Shown here in pieces: positions 18,156-27,794 of a stretch of DNA of 64,000 nucleotides. The stretch's first letter is position 1. Each line of letters opens with the position of its first letter. The stretch covers positions 43,646-107,645 of the forward strand of contig CANLRB010000015.1 in the NCBI GenBank assembly GCA_947493455.1, read 5' to 3'. The notes beneath the pieces are model-generated. The model was not told the origin of the DNA, made no database searches, and was given only the letters and a program-made list of their open reading frames with translations. The stretch is from an uncultured Pseudoalteromonas sp. Lineage in GTDB: Bacteria; Pseudomonadota; Gammaproteobacteria; Enterobacterales; Alteromonadaceae. A program made the position numbers and the translations under genes.

Positions 18156-19313
18156 ATGTGTATGCGCTGGCTTTATTTATTTTCTTTTTTCACTTGTTTT
18201 TCGATTAATGCTCGACAAGTCGATTTTAATACCCTGCTCAATGATTATCAGCAAGTGCTCGAGGCCAAGCTCAAAAAGAAAGGGATCCCAGGGGCGGCAT
18301 TGTCAATTGTGTCAAAGAAGCACCCAAGTTATGTTTACGCTTATGGTAAAACGAGCCATAAAAGTAATCGAAAAGTGACTCGGAAAACGCGGTTTCGTTT
18401 AGCGTCGGTGTCAAAAACGTTTGCGGGTTCGTTAAGTGCAAAACTGATTGAACAGCAACACTTTGATCTTGATGATACTGTTGCCAAGTATTTACCTGAT
18501 TTTTACTTTGAAACCCGCGACAAAAAATTAAGAATTAAACATCTTATTAGCCATTCAAGCGGGTTGGTACCGAATGCATACGACAATTTAATCGAGTCGC
18601 GCATGGCGTATGATTCGATTGTTAAACGACTATCAAATGTAGAACCCATATGTAGTCCTGGGCGCTGTTATGGCTATCAGAATGTGATGTTTAGTCTAAT
18701 TGGTGATGTAATTGAACAAAGTACCGGGCTTAGCTATCAAAAATGGCTTGACCAATTCATTTTCAAACCACTAAATATGCGTAAAGCGGGTGTCGGTTAT
18801 GCGCATATGACACAAGATGATGATTATGCGCGGCCCCATGTTCGCGCACGAAAACGATGGTATGTGACTCAACTAAAAGAAAACTACTATAAGGTCGGCC
18901 CTGCTGCTGGAGTTAATGCCAGTGCTGACGATATGGTGCAGTGGTTAAAAGCGCAATTAGGTATGTACCCCAATGTCTTATCGCCGAGTGCGCTTAAGTT
19001 GCAAGTTAATCCGCAAATTGCGACCAAGAAAGAGCTAAAGCGTCGAATTTGGCGACAATATGTTAACCAAGCTCATTATGGTTTAGGTTGGCGTATCTAC
19101 GATTATCAAGGAATTACTTTGTATTACCACAGTGGCTGGGTACAAGGGTATCGGGCTGATATTGTTATCGTGCCAGAACTTGAACTTGGCTATAGCTTAA
19201 TGCTTAACGCAGAAGCGGGCATTATTAATGAGCTCACGAATGACTTTCTGCAATTAGCTTTAAATCACAACAAGACCAGCATCACAAATTCGCTCAATAT
19301 GACTACAAAATAA
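18156..19313 (+). CDS. Secreted serine hydrolase, class C beta-lactamase/penicillin-binding fold
   Basis: 385 residues. Signal peptide (about 1-20), then a beta-lactamase/transpeptidase-like domain. The three active-site motifs are present: SVSK (Ser84, Lys87), Y-Q-N (Tyr174-Asn176 in CYGYQNVMFS), and HSG (YYHSGWVQGYRAD, about 318) in place of KTG. HSG and the surrounding sequence are typical of esterase or D-amino-peptidase-like members rather than true AmpC resistance enzymes, so antibiotic resistance is not implied. Unusually rich in Lys/Arg. Divergent from MipA and terminated by a strong hairpin. Confidence 0.85.
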   Translation: MCMRWLYLFSFFTCFSINARQVDFNTLLNDYQQVLEAKLKKKGIPGAALSIVSKKHPSYVYAYGKTSHKSNRKVTRKTRFRLASVSKTFAGSLSAKLIEQQHFDLDDTVAKYLPDFYFETRDKKLRIKHLISHSSGLVPNAYDNLIESRMAYDSIVKRLSNVEPICSPGRCYGYQNVMFSLIGDVIEQSTGLSYQKWLDQFIFKPLNMRKAGVGYAHMTQDDDYARPHVRARKRWYVTQLKENYYKVGPAAGVNASADDMVQWLKAQLGMYPNVLSPSALKLQVNPQIATKKELKRRIWRQYVNQAHYGLGWRIYDYQGITLYYHSGWVQGYRADIVIVPELELGYSLMLNAEAGIINELTNDFLQLALNHNKTSITNSLNMTTK

Positions 19314-19346
19314 CCAACTGGCACTTTGTACATATTTTGAAACAAT

Positions 19347-19374
19347 AAAAAAACCAGCATATGCTGGTTTTTTT
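19347..19374. terminator. Bidirectional intrinsic terminator between serine hydrolase and yhbY
   Basis: Perfect 14-bp palindromic stem (aaaaaaaccagcat / atgctggttttttt) with A-run and T-run flanks, suited to end transcripts on both strands of these convergent genes. Confidence 0.9.
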
Positions 19375-19395
19375 ATTGGCTTATCGGTTGCTTTA

Positions 19396-19692
19396 TTAGA
19401 CCCGTGGAAGCTGGATCAATTTATCGTCTGTTTGACGGAATAAAACAATAATGTGGCCAATCGTTTGCAGTTTAACTGCGTTTGTTTCGCGCACAATTGC
19501 GTCAAAAATAAGTGATTTAGTCTCGCGATCACTGGTTGGCACTTTAACTTTAATTAGCTCATGACTATTGAGCGCATTGTCAATTTCAACAAGAACCCCT
19601 TCAGTCAGTCCATTTGCGCCAAGTAAAACAACAGGGTTTAAGTTATGTGCAAGACCTTTTAAGAATTGCTTTTGTTTGTTTGATAATTTCAT
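19396..19692 (-). CDS. yhbY: YhbY family RNA-binding protein (CRM domain)
   Basis: 98 residues, the usual length. CRM-domain pattern LSNKQKQFLKGLAHNLNPVVLLGANGLTEGVL with the conserved GxxG-like GANGL loop and ELIKVKV. Binds pre-50S particles and acts in large-subunit assembly. It is divergent from rlmE, as in E. coli, with 88 bp between. No obvious ribosome site precedes its ATG. Confidence 0.95.
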   Translation of the reverse strand: MKLSNKQKQFLKGLAHNLNPVVLLGANGLTEGVLVEIDNALNSHELIKVKVPTSDRETKSLIFDAIVRETNAVKLQTIGHIIVLFRQTDDKLIQLPRV

Positions 19693-19780
19693 TTTGATAT
19701 AAATTTCGCTGGATAAAGCTTGAATTATGGGTATTCTACCGCCATATCACCAATAATACTAATTCTGTTGGCGGAATTTA

Positions 19781-20410
19781 ATGACAAATAAAAAACATTC
19801 GGCGAGTTCGAAGCGTTGGCTAAAAGAACATTTTGATGATTTCTATGCTAATGAGGCGCGAAAACAAGGTTATCGCTCAAGAGCTTATTTTAAAATTGAT
19901 GAATTGCAGAATAAAGATAAGCTGTTTAAACCAGGCATGACTGTGGTTGATTTAGGTGCCGCTCCGGGTGGTTGGTCACAGTATGTTGTGCCGCAAGTTG
20001 GCACCAATGGGCGTGTTATTGCGTGCGATATTTTACCAATGGACCCGCTTGCCGGTGTGGAGTTTTTGCAAGGGGATTTTCGCGAAGATGCGGTACTAGA
20101 TGCATTGCTTGAGCGAATTGACGGCAAAAATGTTGATGTCGTTTTGTCTGATATGGCGCCTAATTTAAGTGGTAATAAATCAATTGACCAAGCGGGCAGT
20201 ATGGGGTTGGTTGAACTGGCACTTGATATGTGTCATCAAGTACTCAAAAAAGACGGTGACTTTGCAGTTAAAGTGTTTCAAGGAGAAGGGTTTGATCAAT
20301 TTGTAAAAGACGTGCGAAGCTGCTTTAAAACAGTTAAAATTCGCAAGCCGGATTCGTCGAGACCCCGCTCACGAGAAGTTTATGTAGTAGCGACAGGTTA
20401 TAAACTGTAG
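19781..20410 (+). CDS. rlmE: 23S rRNA (uridine-2552-2'-O)-methyltransferase
   Basis: 209 residues. Rossmann methyltransferase with SAM motif [14 protein letters not shown]. The catalytic K-D-K-E tetrad is recognisable: Lys38 ([10 protein letters not shown]), Asp in VLSDMAPN, Lys in [12 protein letters not shown], Glu in [10 protein letters not shown]. Methylates U2552 in the A loop of 23S rRNA at a late stage of 50S assembly. Heads the rlmE-ftsH pair, 60 bp before ftsH. Confidence 0.97.
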   Translation: MTNKKHSASSKRWLKEHFDDFYANEARKQGYRSRAYFKIDELQNKDKLFKPGMTVVDLGAAPGGWSQYVVPQVGTNGRVIACDILPMDPLAGVEFLQGDFREDAVLDALLERIDGKNVDVVLSDMAPNLSGNKSIDQAGSMGLVELALDMCHQVLKKDGDFAVKVFQGEGFDQFVKDVRSCFKTVKIRKPDSSRPRSREVYVVATGYKL

Positions 20411-20470
20411 TACAGTTAAGGGTAACTACCCTAAATATTTTTTTAAATTAAAAGACAAGAGGTTAACTCC

Positions 20471-22423
20471 TTGAGTGATATGGCTAAAAATTTAATACTC
20501 TGGTTGGTCATCGCCGTAGTTTTGATGTCCGTTTTTCAGAGCATCAGTCCTGGTGATGGTGCAGACCGTCAACTAAGTTATTCGCAATTTGTTAAAGATG
20601 CCCGAAACCAAGCAATTCGGGAAGCTAAGTTTGATCGTACAGCTGGCATTGTTTACGGTGTTAAAACGGGTGGCGAACGCTTTGAAACTGTGATCCCGAT
20701 GCACGATCAATATATTGTTGATGAACTAATTAAAGGCGGCGCTGTTGTTGAAGGCGTTAAGCCGGAAGAGCAGTCATTGCTTGGTACCATTTTCATTTCA
20801 TGGTTCCCAATGCTGTTGCTAATTGGTGTATGGATATTCTTCATGCGTCAAATGCAAGGCGGTGGCGGAAAGGGCGCAATGTCATTTGGCAAGAGTAAAG
20901 CGCGCTTAATGAGTGAAGACCAAGTTAAGACCACGTTTGCTGATGTTGCAGGTTGCGATGAAGCAAAAGAAGACGTCACCGAACTGGTTGACTTTTTGCG
21001 TGACCCGTCAAAATTCCAAAAGCTAGGCGGTAGCATTCCAAAAGGTGTGTTGATGGTCGGTCCTCCAGGTACGGGTAAAACATTGCTAGCAAAAGCGGTA
21101 GCGGGCGAAGCAAAAGTACCATTTTTCACTATTTCTGGTTCAGACTTTGTCGAAATGTTTGTTGGTGTTGGTGCATCACGTGTACGTGACATGTTTGAAC
21201 AAGCGAAAAAAGCAGCACCATGTATCATCTTTATCGATGAAATTGATGCGGTAGGACGCCAGCGTGGCGCAGGCCTTGGCGGCGGACACGATGAGCGTGA
21301 GCAAACTCTTAACCAAATGTTGGTTGAGATGGACGGTTTTGAAGGTAACGAAGGTATTATCGTCATTGCCGCGACGAACAGACCTGATGTACTTGATCCT
21401 GCTCTCTTACGACCTGGTCGTTTTGACCGCCAAGTGGTCGTTGGCCTGCCAGATATTCGTGGTCGTGAGCAAATTCTAAAAGTACACATGCGTAAAGTAC
21501 CATTGGCTGACAATGTAAAAGCGTCAGTTATTGCACGTGGTACGCCAGGATTCTCTGGTGCCGATTTAGCAAATCTCGTTAACGAGGCGGCGCTATTCGC
21601 AGCACGTGGCAACAAGCGTGTCGTGAGCATGGCAGAGTTTGACGCTGCAAAAGATAAAATCATGATGGGTGCAGAGCGCAAGTCAATGGTAATGAGTGAG
21701 CAGGAAAAAGAAATGACTGCTTATCACGAAGCGGGTCACGCAATCGTTGGCCGCATTGTACCTGAACATGATCCGGTATATAAAGTGTCAATTATTCCAC
21801 GCGGTCGCGCACTGGGTGTCACTATGTATTTACCTGAGCAAGACCGTGTAAGCCATTCGAAACAACATTTAGAATCGATGATTTCGAGTCTCTATGGTGG
21901 TCGAATTGCAGAAGAGTTGATATACGGAGCCGACAAGGTCACAACAGGCGCAAGTAATGACATTGAACGCGCAACAGATATTGCTCATAAAATGGTGACA
22001 CAATGGGGCTTGAGTGAAAAGTTAGGCCCGCTATTATATTCTGAAGAGCAAGGCGAGGTCTTTATGGGTCGCAGCTCAACACAGAATAAGAGTATGTCGG
22101 GCGAAACAGCCAAATTGATTGACGCTGAAGTTCGAGACTTCTCAGATCGCAACTACGATCGTGCTGAACAAATCCTAAAAGATAATATGGATATACTTCA
22201 TGCGATGAAAGATGCGTTAATGAAGTACGAAACGATTGATGCGGACCAAATTGATGACTTGATGGAACGACGTGAAGTTCGTCCGCCGCGTGATGCACAT
22301 GATCGTAAAGATGATGATAACAAACCAAGTGCAAAAGCGAACGTCACCGATGAGCAAAAAAAGGAAACTGACGAAAAAGTTGAAAATAAACTTGATGACA
22401 GTGACCAACAATCGGTAAACTAA
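20471..22423 (+). CDS. ftsH: ATP-dependent zinc metalloprotease FtsH
   Basis: 650 residues counted from the TTG at 20471 (8 nt after agagg); an ATG at 20480 gives the MAKNLILW form usually quoted for E. coli, and the TTG-agt-gat-atg context is conserved there too. Two membrane segments (about 7-26 and 105-123) flank a small periplasmic domain. AAA+ module with Walker A GPPGTGKT, Walker [33 protein letters not shown]. Zinc site HEAGH (about 419-423) plus the later Asp ligand region. Degrades LpxC, sigma32, SsrA-tagged and unassembled membrane proteins. The C terminus is long, acidic and lysine-rich. Confidence 0.98.
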   Translation: MSDMAKNLILWLVIAVVLMSVFQSISPGDGADRQLSYSQFVKDARNQAIREAKFDRTAGIVYGVKTGGERFETVIPMHDQYIVDELIKGGAVVEGVKPEEQSLLGTIFISWFPMLLLIGVWIFFMRQMQGGGGKGAMSFGKSKARLMSEDQVKTTFADVAGCDEAKEDVTELVDFLRDPSKFQKLGGSIPKGVLMVGPPGTGKTLLAKAVAGEAKVPFFTISGSDFVEMFVGVGASRVRDMFEQAKKAAPCIIFIDEIDAVGRQRGAGLGGGHDEREQTLNQMLVEMDGFEGNEGIIVIAATNRPDVLDPALLRPGRFDRQVVVGLPDIRGREQILKVHMRKVPLADNVKASVIARGTPGFSGADLANLVNEAALFAARGNKRVVSMAEFDAAKDKIMMGAERKSMVMSEQEKEMTAYHEAGHAIVGRIVPEHDPVYKVSIIPRGRALGVTMYLPEQDRVSHSKQHLESMISSLYGGRIAEELIYGADKVTTGASNDIERATDIAHKMVTQWGLSEKLGPLLYSEEQGEVFMGRSSTQNKSMSGETAKLIDAEVRDFSDRNYDRAEQILKDNMDILHAMKDALMKYETIDADQIDDLMERREVRPPRDAHDRKDDDNKPSAKANVTDEQKKETDEKVENKLDDSDQQSVN

Positions 22424-22428
22424 TCTAC

Positions 22429-22456
22429 AAACCCCGATTCATTCGGGGTTTTTTTT
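22429..22456 (+). terminator. Intrinsic terminator between ftsH and folP
   Basis: Stem aaaccccga / tcggggttt (9 bp), loop 5 nt, T-run 22449-22456. It ends only 12 bp before the folP start, so folP-glmM must depend on read-through or on a promoter inside ftsH. Confidence 0.88.
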
Positions 22457-22468
22457 AATTAAAAAATC

Positions 22469-23314
22469 ATGTCTATTATTAAATTTTCAAATGGCAAGGC
22501 GCTAGACCTAAGCCGACCTCATATTATGGGGATCCTCAATGTCACACCTGATTCCTTCTCGGACGGAGGCCAAAATAACCAACTAGACAGCGCTGTCAAA
22601 GCTGCGCTGGAAATGTTAAAGCAAGGTGCGACGATTATCGACATTGGCGGTGAGTCAACCCGACCGGGTGCTCCAGATGTAGCACTTGCCGAAGAACTTG
22701 CGCGCGTGATCCCTGTGATTAGAGCGATAAGAGCGGTGAGTGATTGTGTTGTTTCGATTGATACCAGTAAAGCAGAAGTCATGCGTCAAGCGATTGCCGC
22801 TGGTGCAAATATCATAAATGATGTTCGCGCGCTGCAAGAACCTGGTGCACTTGAAGTCGCAGCACAGCTTAATGTACCTGTATGTCTAATGCATATGCAG
22901 GGGCAGCCGAGAACCATGCAACACGCACCACATTACGATGATATGTTAAGCGAAATAAAGCAGTTTTTTATATCTCGCATTGAAGACTGTACAAACGCTG
23001 GCATTGCGCAAGAGAATATCATTTTGGATCCTGGTTTTGGTTTTGGTAAAACTTTAGATCACAACTATCAGTTGCTAAAGCACATGGACGCGTTTAGTGA
23101 ACTTGGATGTCCTATTCTCGCTGGATTATCGCGTAAGTCGATGTTTGGTAATTTATTAAATAGACAAACTGACGAACGCCTCGCAGCCTCATTGGCAGGC
23201 GCACTGATAGCGGTGCAAAAAGGGGCGACAATAATTAGAGTACACGATGTTACAGAGACCAACGATGTGATTAAAGTTTGGTTGGCCTGTGAACAAGGAA
23301 TTATAAATGAGTAA
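22469..23314 (+). CDS. folP: Dihydropteroate synthase
   Basis: 281 residues. TIM-barrel folate enzyme joining p-aminobenzoate to the pterin pyrophosphate; target of sulfonamides. Both signatures are visible: [16 protein letters not shown] (about 19-34) and [14 protein letters not shown] (about 57-71), with NDVRAL and the [12 protein letters not shown] and GLSRKSM segments at the active-site face. No ribosome site is apparent before the ATG at 22469, which lies just after a terminator. Overlaps glmM by 8 bp. Confidence 0.97.
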   Translation: MSIIKFSNGKALDLSRPHIMGILNVTPDSFSDGGQNNQLDSAVKAALEMLKQGATIIDIGGESTRPGAPDVALAEELARVIPVIRAIRAVSDCVVSIDTSKAEVMRQAIAAGANIINDVRALQEPGALEVAAQLNVPVCLMHMQGQPRTMQHAPHYDDMLSEIKQFFISRIEDCTNAGIAQENIILDPGFGFGKTLDHNYQLLKHMDAFSELGCPILAGLSRKSMFGNLLNRQTDERLAASLAGALIAVQKGATIIRVHDVTETNDVIKVWLACEQGIINE

Positions 23315-24656
23315 ACGTAAATATTTTGGTACTGACGGGGTCCGAGGGCTAGTTGGTGAGTTTCCGATAACGCCTAATTTTGCGATGAAGTTGGGTTGGG
23401 CCGCAGGTAAAGTATTATCTAAAGCGGGTACTAAAAAAGTCATTATCGGTAAAGACACGCGAATTTCAGGCTATTTGCTTGAAACGGCGCTTGAAGCAGG
23501 TCTCGTTTCGGCGGGAATTGATGTGGTTTTACTAGGACCGATGCCGACACCGGCAATTGCTTATTTAACACAAACATTCCGTGCAGAAGCGGGTATAGTT
23601 ATCAGTGCTTCGCATAATCCGTACCACGACAACGGCATCAAATTTTTCTCGGCAGAAGGGCTCAAGCTAGACGATGCGATAGAGCTAGAGATTGAAGCGA
23701 TGCTTGATCAAGAGATGACCTGCGTCGCCTCTGAAAGCCTTGGTAAAGCAACACGTTTGGATACCGCAGCAGGCCGCTATATCGAGTTTTGTAAAAGCCA
23801 GTTCCCAGCCGGACTGTCATTAAGTGGGCTGCGTATTGTTGTCGATTGTGCGCATGGTGCAACTTATCATATTGCGCCAGATGTGATGCGCGAGCTTGGT
23901 GCTGAGGTGATCACTTATGCGTGTGAGCCAAATGGTTTAAATATCAACCAAGAGTGCGGCGCCACCCATGTTGATGCGTTGGTCAAAAAGGTATTAGAAC
24001 ATAAAGCTGATGTGGGAATTGCCTACGATGGTGATGGCGATCGCGTGATGATGGTTGATCACAAAGGGCGCGTTTTTGATGGCGACGACATTGTTTATAT
24101 TGTCGCCTGTCAGGCACAACAAGCAGGTACTCTAAAAGGTGGTGTTGTGGGTACCGTAATGTCTAATATGGGCCTTGAAAACGCACTTAAAAACAAAGGT
24201 ATTGATTTTGCGCGCAGCAAAGTCGGCGACCGTTATGTAATGGAATTACTTAAGGAAAACGGGTGGCATATTGGCGGTGAAAGTTCGGGTCATATTCTAA
24301 ATACAGACTTAATTTCGACTGGCGATGGCATTATTTCAAGTCTTCAGGTCCTTGCAGCGATGAACGCACAAAATAAAACGCTTGAAGATTTAGGACAGGG
24401 TTTTACCAAGTATCCAATGCACATGATTAATGTACGCTATGCGAAGGGCACCGATCCGCTTGATAGTGATGATGTAAATTCTGTTATCGCAGAAGTTGAA
24501 CAAGACCTTGCTGATAAAGGACGCGTATTGATCCGCAAATCGGGCACTGAACCTGTTATTCGTGTCATGGTTGAAGCGGAACAAGAAAAGCAAGTTCTCG
24601 ATTTTACGCAAAAAATCGCCGATGTTGTTGAAACTGTGAGCAAACAGTTAGCATAA
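23307..24656 (+). CDS. glmM: Phosphoglucosamine mutase
   Basis: 449 residues. Converts glucosamine-6-phosphate to glucosamine-1-phosphate for UDP-GlcNAc. Active phosphoserine Ser102 in [13 protein letters not shown], metal loop [11 protein letters not shown], sugar loop GGESSGHI and phosphate loop [12 protein letters not shown]. Start overlaps folP, which implies coupled translation, as in E. coli. Confidence 0.98.
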   Translation: MSKRKYFGTDGVRGLVGEFPITPNFAMKLGWAAGKVLSKAGTKKVIIGKDTRISGYLLETALEAGLVSAGIDVVLLGPMPTPAIAYLTQTFRAEAGIVISASHNPYHDNGIKFFSAEGLKLDDAIELEIEAMLDQEMTCVASESLGKATRLDTAAGRYIEFCKSQFPAGLSLSGLRIVVDCAHGATYHIAPDVMRELGAEVITYACEPNGLNINQECGATHVDALVKKVLEHKADVGIAYDGDGDRVMMVDHKGRVFDGDDIVYIVACQAQQAGTLKGGVVGTVMSNMGLENALKNKGIDFARSKVGDRYVMELLKENGWHIGGESSGHILNTDLISTGDGIISSLQVLAAMNAQNKTLEDLGQGFTKYPMHMINVRYAKGTDPLDSDDVNSVIAEVEQDLADKGRVLIRKSGTEPVIRVMVEAEQEKQVLDFTQKIADVVETVSKQLA

Positions 24657-24726
24657 GTTAGATTTTCTCTTGTAACTTAGGACGAGTCGAGATAGTATCT
24701 CGTCCGCAAATTTGTTGGAGTATGTA

Positions 24727-25473
24727 ATGGCAAAACGCAAAGCGTTAGTCGCGGGTAATTGGAAAATGAATGGCTCATTAGAGCTTGTTGAACAATTATC
24801 TACGAAATTAAATGGATTTGACGGCGATGTTGAAGTTTTAGTATTTCCACCGTTTCCATTAATTAAGTCAGCCATCGATTCAGGTTTGTCGGCTGGAGCA
24901 CAAACCGTATCAGAAAATGATGCAGGTGCTTTTACCGGTGAAGTGGATGCCAAATTAGTTGCCCAACTTGGAGCTAAATACACACTTGTAGGGCACTCTG
25001 AAAGACGTGCTATCTACGGTGAATCAGATTCAGATGTGGCGAACAAATTCGCGAAAGCACAAGAGCACGGTTTAACACCAATTCTATGTGTTGGTGAAAG
25101 TGAATCAGAGCGTGAGCAAGAGCTAACTGAGCAGGTTGTATCAAGGCAAATTGATGCTGTAATCGTCAAATTAGGTGTAGCAGCGCTTGCTAATTCTGTG
25201 ATAGCATATGAGCCGGTTTGGGCAATAGGTACTGGTAAAACAGCATCGCCTGAACAAGCACAAGCAGTGCACAAATTTATTCGAGACAAGATTACTGCAC
25301 TAGATAGTAATATTGCTCAAAACCTTAGACTGCTCTACGGTGGCAGTGTAAATGATAAAAATAGCGAACAATTATTTGCGCAAGAAGATATTGACGGTGG
25401 CTTAATTGGCGGCGCAAGCTTAAAGCCAGAAAGCTTCGAAAGTATCTGCAATAGCGCAAAAGGAAATGGCTAA
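24727..25473 (+). CDS. tpiA: Triosephosphate isomerase
   Basis: 248 residues from the ATG at 24727 (ggag at 24717-24720); an in-frame upstream codon at 24712 would add five residues. Catalytic Lys13 (GNWKMNG), His90 (LVGHSERR) and Glu162 (AYEPVWAIGTG), with phosphate-binding LYGGSV and GGLIGGASL. Interconverts dihydroxyacetone phosphate and glyceraldehyde-3-phosphate. A small imperfect hairpin (24680-24705) lies in the 70-bp gap after glmM. In E. coli tpiA is elsewhere; here it sits between glmM and secG. Confidence 0.98.
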   Translation: MAKRKALVAGNWKMNGSLELVEQLSTKLNGFDGDVEVLVFPPFPLIKSAIDSGLSAGAQTVSENDAGAFTGEVDAKLVAQLGAKYTLVGHSERRAIYGESDSDVANKFAKAQEHGLTPILCVGESESEREQELTEQVVSRQIDAVIVKLGVAALANSVIAYEPVWAIGTGKTASPEQAQAVHKFIRDKITALDSNIAQNLRLLYGGSVNDKNSEQLFAQEDIDGGLIGGASLKPESFESICNSAKGNG

Positions 25474-25474
25474 G

Positions 25475-25828
25475 ATGTACGAAATTTTATTAGTAGTTTA
25501 CTTAATTGTTGCATTAGCACTTATCGGATTTGTGCTGATCCAACAAGGTAAAGGCGCAGACATGGGTTCGTCATTTGGTGCAGGTGCATCAGCGACTGTA
25601 TTTGGCTCAAGTGGTGCAGGTAATTTTATGACTAAAACAACAACAGTACTTGCAACTGTATTTTTTGTTTTAAGCATAGCGTTAGGTAACTTAACAGCAG
25701 GTCAAATCAAGCAAACTGACGAGTGGTCAGATTTGAGTGAAGCCGCACCTGCAGCAGTTGAACTTGTTAAGCCTGAAAACAAAGATGTACCAGCATCAGA
25801 TAACAAGAATTCAGACGTACCTAACTAA
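25475..25828 (+). CDS. secG: Preprotein translocase subunit SecG
   Basis: 117 residues from the ATG at 25475, chosen because aaagga (25459-25464) is properly spaced and homologues start MYE; an in-frame ATG at 25466 is too near that site. Two membrane segments (about 2-23 and 52-73) flank QQGKGADMGSSFGAGASATVFGS, the SecG signature. Accessory subunit of SecYEG. Starts one base after the tpiA stop; tRNA-Leu begins 9 bp after its stop without a terminator, so the mRNA and tRNA are probably one primary transcript. Confidence 0.96.
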   Translation: MYEILLVVYLIVALALIGFVLIQQGKGADMGSSFGAGASATVFGSSGAGNFMTKTTTVLATVFFVLSIALGNLTAGQIKQTDEWSDLSEAAPAAVELVKPENKDVPASDNKNSDVPN

Positions 25829-25837
25829 TTAAAATAT

Positions 25838-25923
25838 GCGGATGTGGCGGAATTGGTAGACGCGCCATCTTGAGGGGGTGGTGAGCTATGCTCGTGGGGG
25901 TTCAAGTCCCCCCATCCGCACCA
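25838..25923 (+). tRNA. tRNA-Leu (anticodon GAG), copy 1
   Basis: 86 nt with encoded CCA. Acceptor GCGGATG / CATCCGC, discriminator A, D arm with GGTAGA, anticodon stem CCATC/GGTGG (one T-G pair), loop TTGAGGG with GAG at 25872-25874, long class II variable arm (gagc-tat-gctc), T arm GGGGGTTCAAGTCCCCC. It directly follows secG, as leuU does in E. coli. Confidence 0.97.
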
Positions 25924-26055
25924 CTTTATAAACCGGTACTTGGTATCGGGTTTTTATTCTTAGCAACCAACAAAACGGTATTAAAGAATAAGGTACGTGT
26001 ATGTGCTGGAAAGAATAGCTAAATACTATTCATTTAAAATATAAAATAAGAATTT

Positions 26056-26141
26056 GCGGATGTGGCGGAATTGGTAGACGCGCCATCTTGAGGGGGTGGT
26101 GAGCCATGCTCGTGGGGGTTCAAGTCCCCCCATCCGCACCA
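26056..26141 (+). tRNA. tRNA-Leu (anticodon GAG), copy 2
   Basis: 86 nt with encoded CCA, identical to copy 1 except for one base in the loop of the variable arm (gagc-cat-gctc instead of gagc-tat-gctc). It lies 132 bp downstream in the same direction, and the pair ends at a strong terminator. A tandem duplication is the simplest explanation. Confidence 0.97.
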
Positions 26142-26154
26142 ATTTTTAAAATAG

Positions 26155-26185
26155 AAAAGCCGATACAATGTATCGGCTTTTTTTT
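26155..26185 (+). terminator. Intrinsic terminator after the tRNA-Leu pair
   Basis: 12-bp stem aaaagccgatac / gtatcggctttt, 3-nt loop, T-run to 26185. Confidence 0.92.
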
Positions 26186-26193
26186 ATGCCAGC

Positions 26194-26221
26194 AAAAAAA
26201 CAAGGCGCGAGCAGGCGCCTT
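26194..26221 (-). terminator. Intrinsic terminator of the trans-sulfuration gene
   Basis: On the minus strand, stem aaggcgc / gcgcctt with a 6-nt loop is followed by gttttttt. It lies 20 bp past the stop of the gene at 26242. Confidence 0.85.
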
Positions 26222-26241
26222 AGTATTTAATTGAATTGGTG

Positions 26242-27516
26242 CTAGGCTAACGCATTTGCTAAGTCAGCGATCAAGTCTTCAGGGTCTTCAATGCCAATTG
26301 AAATGCGGATCAGACCGTCTGTGATACCGATTTCTTCACGGCGCTCTTTTGCGACTCCTGAGTGAGTCATCGCAGCTGGGTGTTGCGCAAGACTTTCAGT
26401 GCCGCCTAAACTTACAGCTAACTTGATCAGTTGAAGCTTATCGAGCACGGCAAATGCAGCTTCCTGTCCGCCTTCAACTTCAAATGAAAATGTAGAACCA
26501 GCACCGCTGCATTGTTTTTGGTAGACCGCGTACTGTGGGTTGTCTTCGGTCAGTAGGCCAGGGTAGTCAATGCGCTTAACCTTCTCGTGTTGATTTAAAA
26601 ATTCAACGACCTGTTGTGCGCCCTCAGTTGCAGCTTTCATTCTTATTTTTAGTGTTTCAAGTGAGCGTAAAATTAGCCAAGCCGTATTTGAGTCCATCGT
26701 GGTACCGATGCTATTACGCATTTTTCTAATTTTGGCTATCAGCTCCTTTGACCCAGAGCAGCTGCCACCAATGAGATCTGAGTGGCCACCGACGTATTTC
26801 GTTAACGAGTACAAGCAGAGATCGGCGCCGTGCTCGAGTGGACGTTGCCAAACCGGGCCAAGCATGGTGTTGTCGATTGCCAATACCGGCTGTTTGCATT
26901 GTTTTGTTGCTGCTTTGACTGCAAGGGCTTTACACCCTGCAATATCAACGAGATTATTGGTTGGGTTGTCAGGTGTTTCAACGAGAATAACGGAAATGGT
27001 ACCAAGTTGCTGTGCGGTTTCAATGGCGTTTTCGAGTGCATTAAGACCACCATTTGACATAAACCCGACGGCTTTGATGCCAAACTGACTCAATATTCCG
27101 TTAATAAGGGTATCGCTGCCGCCGTAAATAGGCTCTGAATAAACAATCACATCACCCGGTTGTGAAAGGGCCATCAATACGGTTGATATTGCCGACATGC
27201 CGCTGCCTGTAATCGCACACTCTTGTGCGTTATCCCAAAGTGCAATGCGGTTTTCTGCGATTTCTATGGTCGGGTTGTTGAAACGTGAATACACAAGACC
27301 TGCTTGCTCACCGTCTTTTAATTGGCGACGCCCTGATACAACATCAAAAAAGTCCTTGCCTTCACTCGCTGATTTGAATACAAAAGTCGATGTTTGAAAG
27401 TTAGGGCACTTAATTGAGCCTTCAGATAACTGAGGGTCATAACCATAACCCATCATCAATGACTCAGCTTTTAGGCGATGAGAACCTATTGTTGTTTTTT
27501 TATATTGTGTTGTCAT
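26242..27516 (-). CDS. Cystathionine gamma-synthase / methionine gamma-lyase family PLP enzyme
   Basis: 424 residues from the ATG at 27516 (ggag 8 nt upstream); an upstream in-frame codon at 27561 is unlikely. Cys/Met metabolism PLP family: YSRFNNPTIEIAENRIA, GSGMSAISTVLMA, EPIYGGSD, ETPDNPTN, and the PLP Lys240 in YSLTKYVGGHSDLIGG. A late GGTESLAQHPAAMTHS block is typical. Reaction class (synthase, beta-lyase or gamma-lyase) cannot be fixed from motifs alone; no metL or metF neighbour helps. Monocistronic, divergent from the RecQ paralogue. Confidence 0.88.
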   Translation of the reverse strand: MTTQYKKTTIGSHRLKAESLMMGYGYDPQLSEGSIKCPNFQTSTFVFKSASEGKDFFDVVSGRRQLKDGEQAGLVYSRFNNPTIEIAENRIALWDNAQECAITGSGMSAISTVLMALSQPGDVIVYSEPIYGGSDTLINGILSQFGIKAVGFMSNGGLNALENAIETAQQLGTISVILVETPDNPTNNLVDIAGCKALAVKAATKQCKQPVLAIDNTMLGPVWQRPLEHGADLCLYSLTKYVGGHSDLIGGSCSGSKELIAKIRKMRNSIGTTMDSNTAWLILRSLETLKIRMKAATEGAQQVVEFLNQHEKVKRIDYPGLLTEDNPQYAVYQKQCSGAGSTFSFEVEGGQEAAFAVLDKLQLIKLAVSLGGTESLAQHPAAMTHSGVAKERREEIGITDGLIRISIGIEDPEDLIADLANALA

Positions 27517-27722
27517 ACTTTCTCCAGTAGAAGGACTCGTTAGTTTTATAAGATAGTGCAATAAATGTTAAAAATGAGATTAAAAGAATAATTGATAAAA
27601 CATACTTTATTATTTAATCGCGTTTTCAAATGTGTCTTTGACGATGAATAAAGAATGAATCTTAGGCTTTGCGTTTGTAATATAAATTTATTGCAACTAA
27701 AAAATAAAAATAGATAAATATC

Positions 27723-27737
27723 GTGAGATTATCTCAC
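27723..27737. promoter_or_regulatory. Palindromic candidate operator between divergent genes
   Basis: gtgagat-t-atctcac, a perfect 7-bp inverted repeat around one base, in the 278-bp AT-rich divergent region between the trans-sulfuration enzyme and the RecQ paralogue. It does not fit MetJ or MetR consensus sites. No regulator is assigned. Confidence 0.4.
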
Positions 27738-27794
27738 TTTAATACTCTTATTTAAATTTCAATTTACCACTCATTTTAAATTTAAAGGTAAAAA

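Noticed and set aside
18156-19313. Considered as an AmpC antibiotic-resistance enzyme
   Set aside because: It has HSG rather than KTG, has no AmpR neighbour and is closer to general serine hydrolases of this fold.
20848-21681. Long minus-strand reading frame (277 codons) opposite ftsH
   Set aside because: It lies wholly antisense to the AAA+ core of ftsH and has no family-like motif; a shadow of biased codon use.
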